Shown: piece after piece, positions 41,208-50,430 of the stretch | Position numbering within the stretch: the first letter of the stretch is position 1 | Layout: each line of letters starts with the position of its first letter | From: Flavobacteriaceae bacterium HL-DH10 | GTDB lineage: Bacteria; Bacteroidota; Bacteroidia; Flavobacteriales; Flavobacteriaceae | NCBI GenBank assembly: GCA_031826515.1 | Contig: CP134536.1 | Coordinates: 3,974,501 to 4,038,500, forward strand | Length of the DNA: 64,000 bases | Direction: 5' to 3' | The notes under the pieces: generated by a model | Databases searched by the model: none | Told to the model about the DNA's origin: nothing | What the model saw: only the letters and a program-made list of their open reading frames with translations | Translations under genes and position numbers: made by a program

Positions 41208-42194
41208 TTACTTGGTTGATTCGATTAAACTTTCAAAAAAGTCCACTACGATTAATGGAGCATTGATGTCTAAATTTTTGTTTCCAACAATTTTTTTAAA
41301 GCGTTCGGGAATGGGCGGGGTATCCTTTAACGGTACAGTATGCCCACCGTTAATAACTTTTATGAGTTCCACTTTTTTGTCGGTGTTATAGCAGGCATAT
41401 TTGACATGGACAACCGTGGAGTTGTCATCACTGCTATAATCTTCATATTCAATTGTTTCTGACTCAACAGTACATGGCAATAAACTTTTCCAGTATGCTA
41501 CGGTTTTTTCGGTAGATTGTACCGAACCACGTGTACTATCTTGTCCTATCACTACCCATCCTCCTTCATAAGGATTTATAGGGTCGTTCGTACCATTAAT
41601 GATAAGCACAGAAGTGGACACGTTTTTTGGTGTACAGTCATTATTAAAATCCTTTGGTATGTTGGCCACAAATGGAGCTATGCCTTTAATTTTCTCAGGC
41701 AATTCATAGGCCAATTTGTAGCACATATGTCCACCATTTGAAATTCCGGTAGCAAATACCTTGTTTTTATTTATATGGAATTTCTTGTGGAAATGTGTTA
41801 TCATTTCTTCAAAAAATTTGATATCATTTACATCTTCTTGATTGGCTTTATAACTGGCATTCATTCTGCAATCATTCCAATGATTTTCATAGCCTAAAGG
41901 ATAAACTATTATCTGTTTTTTTCTTTCACTTGCAATCCTTTCAAACTCATAATTGGTAAATCTTCGAGTATCCTTTACATTTCCATTTGACCCATGTAAA
42001 GCAAATACGAGTGAAGACGAACTTTTCAAATCTTTAGGAACAAAATATTCGAAGGTTCTAGATTTACCATCTATTATTATTGCTTCTTTCCGTAATTCAG
42101 TTGGAATGTATGCGGGAATTTCTTCTTGTGCAATTCCATTTAATGAAAAGAATAAAAGGATGAATAGTGCCTGAAAATAGTTAATTTTTACCAT
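41208..42194 (-). CDS. Secreted CE1-like esterase (feruloyl esterase / PHB depolymerase family)
   Basis: 328 residues with an N-terminal signal peptide (MVKINYFQALFILLFFSLNGIAQ). Core: VFALHGSNGN (oxyanion loop), catalytic Ser in ATGISNGGHMCYKLA, FVANIPKDFND, LIINGTNDPINPYEGG with the acidic residue, and GGHTVP with the histidine. The fold is that of LpqC/feruloyl esterases. It probably frees hydroxycinnamate or other phenolic esters outside the cytoplasm, matching the aromatic enzymes encoded beside it. Confidence 0.82.
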   Translation of the reverse strand: MVKINYFQALFILLFFSLNGIAQEEIPAYIPTELRKEAIIIDGKSRTFEYFVPKDLKSSSSLVFALHGSNGNVKDTRRFTNYEFERIASERKKQIIVYPLGYENHWNDCRMNASYKANQEDVNDIKFFEEMITHFHKKFHINKNKVFATGISNGGHMCYKLAYELPEKIKGIAPFVANIPKDFNNDCTPKNVSTSVLIINGTNDPINPYEGGWVVIGQDSTRGSVQSTEKTVAYWKSLLPCTVESETIEYEDYSSDDNSTVVHVKYACYNTDKKVELIKVINGGHTVPLKDTPPIPERFKKIVGNKNLDINAPLIVVDFFESLIESTK

Positions 42195-42259
42195 GTGATA
42201 TTCTTTTTTTATTTGATTACTTCAGGAAGTGAATTCCCGATTTTGCTTTATTATATAAA

Positions 42260-43129
42260 TCAATTATGCCTAACGGGTTCAAAATAAAATTCAGAAATAT
42301 GATTTTCATGTAATTTGGTTCTAGGTTTATCTAAAGTGCCTTGAGTTATGTATTGCGATGTTGGCAAAACAATTCCATTTTGCTCTTTGTAATTTTCAAA
42401 CTTACTTACCCCTGTAGCCATTGGGTGCGCTTCCCTTAACGTAAACTCTAAGCAACTTATTAAATGAGTGTCTTTATTTAAATAAATCATGTATTGATCA
42501 TATTCTGGGTTGGGTTCAACACTTTTCCATGTTATAAACAATACATCATAATTAACATTATTAATTGTTTTTTCACCAGCCGAGGCTATTATTGATGCTT
42601 CTCTTAAGCGAAACGGCAATTGAAACCAATAACTTTTATATCTGTTTTTATGAAGAATCATCTCATTCATATCTAAAGATTGATTTCCTTCTTTATTAAT
42701 AGCATAAGATTTATCATTCTTTATTTTCCAAGTATTGTCCTTTTGAGGACCATTTAGTAAAGTAAGCTCACTATTATAAGTTCCCAATTCGCAAACCATA
42801 CTGAATTTTTGTGGGTTGGTAGTCCAATTGGTTTCATTTCCATACCAATCCGCAGTCATTATAAATTCTCCCGTTTTATAATGATTCCACTTATCAAAAC
42901 CACCACTTGCATTTTCTAATTGATGTAATAATTCTTGTCCTTTTTCCAATTCCAAGGAATCTAAGCCATCTTTTAAAGCAGCCGTTCGCAAATCTGCTAA
43001 AGGCACATTTTTCATTTCAGTCTTTTGCTTTACAGAATTCTCAATTTGTACTTCTTTTTGTTTGCATGAAACCAAAAAGAAAACAATAAGCAGAATACAG
43101 CAATTCCATGTTGTGTTTAGAATTTTCAT
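42260..43129 (-). CDS. Lipoprotein of unknown function (DUF6503-like)
   Basis: 289 residues with a lipobox LIVFFLVSCKQ. The body has LENASGGFDKWNHYKTGEFIMTADWYGNETNW and a beta-rich LolA/LppX-like pattern including FQLPFRLREASI and YDVLFITWKS. Proteins of this shape in Bacteroidota are annotated as DUF6503, possibly lipid- or ligand-binding. It stands between the esterase and cupin genes in the TonB-receptor operon, so a binding role for a hydrophobic or phenolic ligand is possible. Confidence 0.6.
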   Translation of the reverse strand: MKILNTTWNCCILLIVFFLVSCKQKEVQIENSVKQKTEMKNVPLADLRTAALKDGLDSLELEKGQELLHQLENASGGFDKWNHYKTGEFIMTADWYGNETNWTTNPQKFSMVCELGTYNSELTLLNGPQKDNTWKIKNDKSYAINKEGNQSLDMNEMILHKNRYKSYWFQLPFRLREASIIASAGEKTINNVNYDVLFITWKSVEPNPEYDQYMIYLNKDTHLISCLEFTLREAHPMATGVSKFENYKEQNGIVLPTSQYITQGTLDKPRTKLHENHISEFYFEPVRHN

Positions 43130-43156
43130 TTATATTATTTTTGTTCAAACTAATTA

Positions 43157-43645
43157 TTAATGTTCCATAACTTCAGGAAATGGTTTGCCATTTAACTCAA
43201 AAGGCTTTGCTTCAATTAAAACAAACAAAATCCTGCACACTTCGGTCTCACTGGGGTTGCGCCATTTATGGATGGTACCATTTTGAATGATGATGCCTTC
43301 CGGCCCAATGGTTTTGAACACTTTATCATCCAATTCCAATTCTATTTCACCACTCAACACAATGCCATAGTCGATACTGTTGCTGCGGTGCATTGGCGAA
43401 GAAGTCCCAGGCAGCATGTCAACCATCCTGATAACGGAACCGCCTTGTAGGGTGGTACCTGCATCGCGCAAACGCCCATCGGTTTCATCGTTGCAATCTG
43501 CGGGGACCGTTGCGGTGGTCCAAATTGTGGCCATCGCAGCGTCGCCAGTAGGAATGATTTCTAGCTGAAAGGCATTGTCGTCCACAAAAACAGCCTTACC
43601 GTTTTTATCGTGCCCCGTTACTATTCTTCTTGTTTTATTGGCCAT
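43157..43645 (-). CDS. Single-domain cupin protein
   Basis: 162 residues. Cupin motif 1 is present as PMHRSNSIDYGIVLSGEIEL and motif 2 as IIQNGTIHKWRNP; at motif 1 one histidine and a glutamate-type pattern remain, so metal binding is uncertain. Similar cupins occur in aromatic degradation clusters without a settled role; isomerase, decarboxylase and quercetinase-like dioxygenase are options. The gene looks visibly richer in G and C than its neighbours, which suggests a different origin. Confidence 0.75.
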   Translation of the reverse strand: MANKTRRIVTGHDKNGKAVFVDDNAFQLEIIPTGDAAMATIWTTATVPADCNDETDGRLRDAGTTLQGGSVIRMVDMLPGTSSPMHRSNSIDYGIVLSGEIELELDDKVFKTIGPEGIIIQNGTIHKWRNPSETEVCRILFVLIEAKPFELNGKPFPEVMEH

Positions 43646-43655
43646 CCTGATAAGA

Positions 43656-43955
43656 TTATTTTGTCCCCTTAAGCTTTTTCATAAACTCACTAAAAGCAGG
43701 CCTGAAATCAGAAAACAATTCTATCTTTCTATTCTTCAGCATCACTTCGCTAAACATTTTTAAACCAATAGCAAACTCAACAGCTTGCTGTTTGGTTTCA
43801 AATAAATCTCGGTTTTTCATCCTTTCGATAATCACAAAAATATTATCGTGATTGTCAAATTCTAATTCTATTGGCTCGTAAACCGTTTCATCTGCCTTTG
43901 CTGTTTCTAGCAACTCAAGTTTTATTCTATATTTATTCGTTCTTTTATTCATCAT
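43656..43955 (-). CDS. DUF3861 domain protein
   Basis: 99 residues: NKYRIKLELLETAKADE, ELEFDNHDNIFVIIERMK, AVEFAIGLKMFSEVMLKNRK. This is a compact DUF3861 protein of unknown function, found as a small accessory gene in many operons. It lies 3 bp from the MFS gene and 10 bp from the cupin gene. Confidence 0.75.
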   Translation of the reverse strand: MMNKRTNKYRIKLELLETAKADETVYEPIELEFDNHDNIFVIIERMKNRDLFETKQQAVEFAIGLKMFSEVMLKNRKIELFSDFRPAFSEFMKKLKGTK

Positions 43956-43958
43956 ATT

Positions 43959-45176
43959 TTAATTATCTAAATAATGCGGAAACTCTTTATGCTGCCCTAA
44001 AGTTTCCTTCAATTTAAAAGTAAAAAGCACACCTAATAAGGCCATTGTAGCCGACACCCATAAAAATGCAGAAGAGTCTATCTTATCGGATAACACACCT
44101 GCAATTGATGGCACTATAACCCCTCCAACTATTTCGCCAACGCCCATAATCAAACCCATAGCCTTTGCCCGTAGTGGTGGCGGAACAGCTTCTGAAGGAA
44201 TAACAGCGGCAATCATTGCTAAACACCCCATCATAAAATAAGTGATAAACATGGCTGGTAAATGAAACATCGTGCCATTTAAAAAATAGACCGCAAAAGG
44301 ATAAAGAATACCCAAAAACATGAATATAAACATGATGTTTTTACGACCAAATTTATCGGAGAGCGCAGGCACAATAATAGATGCCAACAACCCTGAAACC
44401 CCTAAAAGCCCCATGGTTTTTCCCATTTGGTCTGGACTCATACCTTGCACTTCAACAAAATATTTTGATATAAAAGGTAATGTAGCAAACCACCAACCAA
44501 AAACACAGCAAGCCACAGGTATACCCCATTTAACATTGTTGTATTTTAATAATTCTTTAAAATGAATGGATGTATCTTCTTTTTTCCCTAAACTTTCAGC
44601 AGTAGATTTTTTTACATAAATCCAAGATAACACACCTAATAACAATCCTGGTATTCCAGCTATATAAAAGGCATTTCGCCAACCTAAATTTTCGGCAATG
44701 GCTACTAAAATAACAGGTGCTAAAATAGAACCAAATAAAGCCGAACCTACACCTTGCAATATGCCTGCATTTAATCCCAATCGATTAGCAGACGATTCTT
44801 TTTCTACAAAGTTTTGCGCTAGTGGAATTACTGCACCTTCTGAAACACCCATTACAAGTCTTGCTACTAGTAAGCCGGCAAACGACATGGCGATACCCGT
44901 ACCGAAAGAACATAACGAAAAAACAACTACAGCAGCAACAAAAACCAGTTTCTTTTTGTTATTGGTCTCAGCCCAAGCCGTTGAAAAATAGCTTGAGAAT
45001 GCCCAAGCCAAAGATAAGACTCCTGCCAAAAGTCCAATTTGGGTATCGCTCAATGGAATATCTTTGACTACGAATGGAATTAAAAAATTAAGAGCTAACC
45101 TATCAAAAAACAGGCAACCAAAGACAAGAGACATTAGAGCCACCAGCCCGTTTTCGTATGAGAATATTTTTTTCAT
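43959..45176 (-). CDS. MFS transporter, probable aromatic acid/sugar-acid permease
   Basis: 405 residues with 12 hydrophobic segments. The first-loop MFS motif is weakly present (DKFGRKNIMFIF after TM6 is the internal repeat; DRLALNFLIPFVVKD in TM1). The gene sits between DUF1593 and DUF3861 genes in a catabolic operon. It most resembles the anion:cation and aromatic acid:proton symporter branches. It would carry the phenolic or sugar released outside into the cytoplasm after TonB-dependent uptake. Confidence 0.83.
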   Translation of the reverse strand: MKKIFSYENGLVALMSLVFGCLFFDRLALNFLIPFVVKDIPLSDTQIGLLAGVLSLAWAFSSYFSTAWAETNNKKKLVFVAAVVVFSLCSFGTGIAMSFAGLLVARLVMGVSEGAVIPLAQNFVEKESSANRLGLNAGILQGVGSALFGSILAPVILVAIAENLGWRNAFYIAGIPGLLLGVLSWIYVKKSTAESLGKKEDTSIHFKELLKYNNVKWGIPVACCVFGWWFATLPFISKYFVEVQGMSPDQMGKTMGLLGVSGLLASIIVPALSDKFGRKNIMFIFMFLGILYPFAVYFLNGTMFHLPAMFITYFMMGCLAMIAAVIPSEAVPPPLRAKAMGLIMGVGEIVGGVIVPSIAGVLSDKIDSSAFLWVSATMALLGVLFTFKLKETLGQHKEFPHYLDN

Positions 45177-45252
45177 CTATTATTATTTATTTGTTTTCAA
45201 TGGTCAGAAGGTATTCCTAACTATCATTCTCGTTTGGTTTGCTATTTTATTA

Positions 45253-46745
45253 TTAATGGGTATTTACTTTATTATTTTTATTTAGAACTATAGTTACAAT
45301 AACCCTTTTGTATCTTGATAAAGCAGGTTTTCCTTTGTCGGTGACTTTTAGAATAAAATGAGCCGTTTCTGGTTTTCAACTGTTGGAGCAACAATCGTGT
45401 GAATATTATATAGGTTCTCACTAAGCATACAAAAAGATATTGGTTTATTATATGAGCCCACTTCTAGGTATTGAAACCACCAGTATGTCAAACTATCTCC
45501 ATCAGGATCGGTTGTTCCGCTAGCATCCAAACTAAAAGTTTCGCCAGATTTTACCGTAAAATTTTCAGGGTGCCCCAAAGCAGGTACAGGTGGATGATTA
45601 ACTTCTTCGAATAATCCTGTACACCAGCTCATTCGAGCTGCAAAATCATTTTGAAAATCATCACGCCAACGCCATAAGGTTACATGATTATTGGTTACCG
45701 TCAAAGTATCCTTTTGCATGACAACTCCATAAGCGTTTGGAATTCTAGGTGTAAAGGTGTCATTAACATTGGTCCATATCGATCTACTTTCAGGCTCATA
45801 TTCTGCACCTCCTCGAAAAATATAAAACAATGGTTCTTTAAATGGTTCGGGGTTGTAAAACTCATATCTTGCTCCCCAGCTTCCCCAATTAGGTATGGCT
45901 TCATTGTTTAACCCATTTTGTACTAACATTAGCCATGAAGGTGTATCGCCTTCCATACCATAGGCTACATCTGGATATTCTACTCCCAATGCCCCGTTGC
46001 CTTGTTGTATGTTTTCGGCAAGCCATTCGTTACTTATCACATCATTATTTATGCCTTCAACTACTGAATTAATAGCTTTCCAAGTGGCGTCCTCGTAATG
46101 TCCGATACTAACAATATAAAACAATTCTGGGAAATTTTTACGTATCCAAATGCCAGTATCATCCTGATCTGAAATGGTATAAATTCGTAATTTACTAATC
46201 AGTTTTTTGGCTTCTATCTTGCTTTTGGTTTCCTTTATTTTCCAAAGTGCATGGGCAAGGGTATTGGTTCCACCCCAAACCGATACCCAAACTGGACGTT
46301 CGTCATCTTTTTCTAGAATCTTAATTATCCATTGTGAGCCTTCGGAGTCTTTACCTTCTCCCACGCCTTCCATTCCAAATACAGGTAAACCTTGTTTTAC
46401 CATTCCGGTTAACTTTTCTGCACTAGGAAATCCCAATTCATGTTTTAATAAATTCGGTTGCACATTTCCATAGGCATCAATAATTTTATGAATTGATTCA
46501 GGAGCAACCCTTGTTTTTTGGTGAATAGACGTTGTGGCTATTAGTCCTTCTATTTCAATTTGATTAGAATACAACAAAAGACGCACCAAGGTCTGCGAAT
46601 CATCTGGATCTCCCTCTATATCCGTTAGCACAACTAAACGATGTTTACTTTGATAATTTTGTGCGACTGTTTCGATAGTGAAGATTGCAATAAACAACAA
46701 CACAGCATGTTTTATATAGATTCTTATGTTTCTTAAAGTATTCAT
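45253..46745 (-). pseudogene. DUF1593 (nucleoside hydrolase-like) protein gene with a C-terminal frameshift
   Basis: The uninterrupted ORF runs 46745-45348 (465 residues). Signal peptide, then RLVVLTDIEGDPDDSQTLVRLLL (nucleoside hydrolase-type D-x3-DD), VWVSVWGGTNTLAHAL, and an Ig-like C-terminal domain FTVKSGETFSLDASGTTDPDGDSLTYWW. It ends in EN QKRLILF. Adding one base in the A4 run near 45380 restores PETAHFILKVTDKGKPALSRYKRVIV and a stop at 45253, the expected end. The change removes only about 30 residues of the Ig-like domain, so partial function is possible. Sugar or nucleoside hydrolase activity is assumed, not known. Confidence 0.75.
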
Positions 46746-46919
46746 ATAAATAGCTCTTGTTTTTTAGTCAATAAGAAATCTTTAAATTAATTCTTAAAAC
46801 CATTAGATAAACATGTAGGTTGAAAATAAGACGTCAAGTCCGAGCTTCTTTATTTCTTATCAAAACATATTGTTTTAAGAACAACAATCTTTACACGACT
46901 TCTTGCCGTTCTAGCAATT

Positions 46920-46947
46920 ATCCCCCTTTTTTTTAAAGAAGGGGGAT
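46920..46947 (-). terminator. Stem-loop terminator downstream of the TonB receptor gene
   Basis: ATCCCCCTT and AAGGGGGAT flank a T/A-rich loop, 17 bp past the TonB-receptor stop. It may reduce transcription into the DUF1593 gene or stabilise the upstream mRNA. It would lower downstream expression rather than prevent it, since the spacing to the next gene is 219 bp. Confidence 0.5.
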
Positions 46948-46963
46948 TTGCTAATTTTTAGTA

Positions 46964-49810
46964 TTAAAATTTATAAGTAGCAGTCAAGAATAAAGATCTT
47001 GGCATACTTCCTTGAGAAGAAAATGGTGAGGTAGGATTAGCTGCCACAAATTCGGGTGAAACCCCTTCTCTGTCCAAAGCTGCTGGAAACCCTCCAGTAC
47101 CAAACCATCCTAATATACCATAAGTATTTAATACATTATTTACGTTAGCTTGTAAGCTTAATTTTTCACTAAAATCATAACCCACCGTTAAATCTACCGT
47201 AGTAAACGCTGGCATTTGCCATGCATTTTGATTATTAGCTTGTCTATCACCCATATAGCTTATATTAACCGCTCCAAACAATTTTTCTCCATTATACATG
47301 GGGTTAATATTAAACATTAAATAAGGTGTGTTTTCAACTTCATTGCCTGACAAATCAAGAAGCGTATCATCTGATGGTCCGTCATTACCACCAATCCAAG
47401 TTGTGAATTGTTTTAATTTAGAGTTTTGAAACGTTGCACCTCCTTTTAAAATGATTTTATCAGTGAATGCATATGACCCATCAATTTCTAAACCTCTTGT
47501 TGTATATGTGTTAAACTGAATAGGTGAGTTGTAATTAGTGCCATCAACATTAAGAAAAGCGGTAGTTTCTGAAATATTACTTAATACACTATAAAATGGT
47601 GTAATAAATACTTTTACTTTTTCAGAATTAAATTTGTATCCGCCCTCAACTTGTTCTACTTGTTGGGCATAAGGTATTGTATTGTCAATTAAAAATTGTG
47701 AGGTTTGATTTAAATAAAAGTTAATATCTGGTGCCTTTTCACCATTCGAATATCTTACATAAAATGCATGATTATCAGCAAACTTATAATTTAACCCTGT
47801 TGAAAAAGATGCCGTACTAACCGTTTTGTCTATGCTCAATTCTGGGCCTTCTGTACCTCCAAAATTATCGTATAAAGTCAACGGATTATTATCCCTTCCT
47901 GCAGATTCTGCATTTGGAATGCTTTGGCTGTTATATCCCGCAGTTTTAATGCTTTCATGTCTAAAGCCAACATCAAAGTTAAGTTTCTCGCTAATTTCCC
48001 ATTCCCAGGCTAAAAACCAAGAAAATTGCTCTTTTGTAAACGACGAAATATTGGTTCCTGAACGACCTACATCCATAACGCCATTAGGGTCTGTTACCTC
48101 ATAGGTGTTACCATCAATGCCAGCTAAAGTAATATCAACTAAGTGGGGTTGATCTTGCATAGTACCAACCGCAATACCGTGATCTTGAGACAAACCTGTT
48201 TTTTTCGTCTCGGACTTCGCATAAAAGGCACCAGCAACAAAATTCATGTTATCCAGCTTTTTTGAAAACGTAAAGTTGTCCATAAACTCAGTTGTTTCAT
48301 CAGCAGCACTACCAAACAATGGTAAAAAGAACAATGAATTATCTTGAACGTTAGCTCCAGGAAAATTATTGTTTGATCCTGGCGTAAAACTTAATGGCGG
48401 GCCAAAAGGTACTGTTGGATCAAAGGCTTGTGTCGTGGTACCTAAAACCTGACCACTTACCCTATCGGTAAAAGTATAGGTTCCTTGTTTAAATAATAAA
48501 TGAGGTATAGCATAAAACAAAAAACTATCAGTAGCAAAAGGAGTTACTACGGCAGGAATATTTGAAGCAAAGTCCATATTTTGATAACGCGCATCATTGG
48601 TGATTTTAAATCCGTTGCCCAAATCTTGTTCCCAATTTACACCAAATGCCTGTTGTTGATAGTGCAGTTTATCTTCAGAATTGAAATTAAAACTATCATT
48701 CCCATTTATAGGTATATCTAATGACAAACTTGGAAGATAATAAGAATCGGAAGAATTAAATCCATCAACTATGTTCGGGTTAGACCAATTTGAAGTTGGT
48801 GTAAATTCTCCCAAAGCATTTTTGTCATTTAATACCTTAGCATATACCTTAACTTTTCCCGAATTATATTTTTTCACCAAATTAGCTCTAAATTGCCCAC
48901 CATTATTCATAGGGTATCCAGGGTGTCTAGCACCATCGGAGCGTCTGTAAAAACCACTTAAATTATAGGTTAAAGAACCATCCTTAGACAAAGGACCGCC
49001 TACATTTACATCTGTTCTGTAATACGGATTTTTAAGATTTCCTTCCATACCTATTTTTGCACGAACTTCTCCTGCAAATTCGCTTCCACCTTCTCTTGTA
49101 ATATAGTTAAAAATACCACCTGGTGCATTGGCTCCTAAAATAGAAGCCGTACCACCTCTAATAGCTTCAACCCTAGCGGTTCCAATATCAGCTCTTAAAA
49201 AACCATCTACACTTGAATTTAAATTTGTAACAGGCAAACCATCTTCTTGTATAGATACATAATAATACCCATTGGCATTATCAGATGATCCTGCCGAAAT
49301 ACCTCTTGAATACACAGTATTCCAAACTTCACCTCTTGCCTGATTTACATAAATACCTGGCATGTTTTTCAATAAATCAGCTGAACTTGTAGGTGCAGTT
49401 CTTGCAATTTCTTTTGCTCCCAATGATGACATGGCTACTGAAGATTCCATACGTGTTCGCTTATCAAAAAAACCTGTAATAAGAACCTCGTCTAATTGAG
49501 ACAAATCTTCTTTTAAAGTAATTAAAAGGTTTTTTGTTTGAGGCAGAGTAATATTTAATTTTTGTTTTGTATAACCAATATAAGATGCAATTAACGAATA
49601 GGTTCCTGCCTCTACATTATTAACAGAAAAATTTCCATCAAAATCTGAAACCGCCCCTTTAGATGTGCCTTCTAATAATATAGAAACTCCTGGCAAAGGC
49701 ATGCCATTCTCATCGACCACTTTACCTGTAATATTACTTTCTTGCGCACTTACTTGACTATTCACAAAGAAGCAAAATATCGCAAAAGTTAATTTAAAAA
49801 TTGTTTTCAT
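46964..49810 (-). CDS. TonB-dependent outer membrane receptor with carboxypeptidase-regulatory N-terminal domain
   Basis: 948 residues. Signal peptide (MKTIFKLTFAIFCFFVNSQVSAQ), a CarboxypepD_reg-like domain (GKVVDENGMPLPGVSILLEG), plug with LDEVLITGFFDKRTRMESS and GGTASILGANAPGGIFNYITREG, then a beta-barrel ending in FLTATYKF. There is no SusD gene beside it, so it is not a SusCD pair; a ligand smaller than a polysaccharide is likely. It heads the operon with the esterase and cupin, behind a promoter shared by three operons, which suggests uptake of the phenolic glycoside or its parts. Confidence 0.93.
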   Translation of the reverse strand: MKTIFKLTFAIFCFFVNSQVSAQESNITGKVVDENGMPLPGVSILLEGTSKGAVSDFDGNFSVNNVEAGTYSLIASYIGYTKQKLNITLPQTKNLLITLKEDLSQLDEVLITGFFDKRTRMESSVAMSSLGAKEIARTAPTSSADLLKNMPGIYVNQARGEVWNTVYSRGISAGSSDNANGYYYVSIQEDGLPVTNLNSSVDGFLRADIGTARVEAIRGGTASILGANAPGGIFNYITREGGSEFAGEVRAKIGMEGNLKNPYYRTDVNVGGPLSKDGSLTYNLSGFYRRSDGARHPGYPMNNGGQFRANLVKKYNSGKVKVYAKVLNDKNALGEFTPTSNWSNPNIVDGFNSSDSYYLPSLSLDIPINGNDSFNFNSEDKLHYQQQAFGVNWEQDLGNGFKITNDARYQNMDFASNIPAVVTPFATDSFLFYAIPHLLFKQGTYTFTDRVSGQVLGTTTQAFDPTVPFGPPLSFTPGSNNNFPGANVQDNSLFFLPLFGSAADETTEFMDNFTFSKKLDNMNFVAGAFYAKSETKKTGLSQDHGIAVGTMQDQPHLVDITLAGIDGNTYEVTDPNGVMDVGRSGTNISSFTKEQFSWFLAWEWEISEKLNFDVGFRHESIKTAGYNSQSIPNAESAGRDNNPLTLYDNFGGTEGPELSIDKTVSTASFSTGLNYKFADNHAFYVRYSNGEKAPDINFYLNQTSQFLIDNTIPYAQQVEQVEGGYKFNSEKVKVFITPFYSVLSNISETTAFLNVDGTNYNSPIQFNTYTTRGLEIDGSYAFTDKIILKGGATFQNSKLKQFTTWIGGNDGPSDDTLLDLSGNEVENTPYLMFNINPMYNGEKLFGAVNISYMGDRQANNQNAWQMPAFTTVDLTVGYDFSEKLSLQANVNNVLNTYGILGWFGTGGFPAALDREGVSPEFVAANPTSPFSSQGSMPRSLFLTATYKF

Positions 49811-49902
49811 AATTTAATAGAATTAATTAATGTTAGTTATTATTTTATGACTTTTATCATATTTTATTTACATAAATATCATTATGATAAAATTGGTTAA
49901 GA

Positions 49903-49975
49903 CAAAATTATAATATAACAATATGTATTGTGAATCAAAAAAAGATAAAAACTATTCAAAATCAATCCATTTAAC
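49903..49975 (-). promoter_or_regulatory. Regulon-type promoter of the TonB receptor operon
   Basis: On the minus strand the GATTGATTTTGAAT box lies at 49954-49967, TTGATTCAC at 49930-49938, and the -7 box TAATTTTG at 49903-49910. Offsets from the -7 edge are again 51 and 27 bp. The rest of the 620-bp gap (49811-50430) holds no gene. Confidence 0.7.
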
Positions 49976-50040
49976 ATATAACCCTTTAGAGTGATTCTTA
50001 TTTTATTATTTAAAAAATTGAATTAAGCTTCTTAGCTTTG
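49957..50040 (-). other. Possible decayed duplicate of the araC 3' end
   Basis: TCAAAATCAATCCATTT (49956-49972) is repeated exactly at 50425-50441, over the araC stop codon. Similarity continues into the coding part (for example CTTTAGAGTGATTC here versus CTTTGGAGTGATTC at 50452-50465). The local copy has stops and gaps. Part of this stretch is also the upstream box of the TonB-receptor promoter, so shared ancestry and shared binding site are mixed here. Confidence 0.4.
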
Positions 50041-50430
50041 TCAGGCATAGCTTAACAACTAGTTAAAACACATATAAATTAAAATACATTATTTAAGACT
50101 TGCTTGCATTGTAATCAATTTAAATATTCATAATCAATTTCTAAAAAGCCATCAACTATTTTTAACCAATATCAAAAAAAAAAAAAAATAATTGTGATCA
50201 GAACGATTAATGTAATTTTCGTAAGCCTTGAAATTATCAAAACGTACTTAAACTTATTTTTAGAATTAATCTGCTTTAATACTTCAAAATTTCTTACACT
50301 AAAATGATTGCTTCATTTTGAATTTCATCATTTTTGATATAAAAGAATTTAAAACAACAACATATTATCCTTAAAAATTAAAAAACAACAACGGGAGCTA
50401 CGAATCAATTAATTACTAATACACTCAAAA

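Noticed and set aside
46964-49810. SusC-like transporter of a polysaccharide utilisation locus
   Set aside because: No SusD gene follows or precedes it, so a SusCD assignment is not supported.
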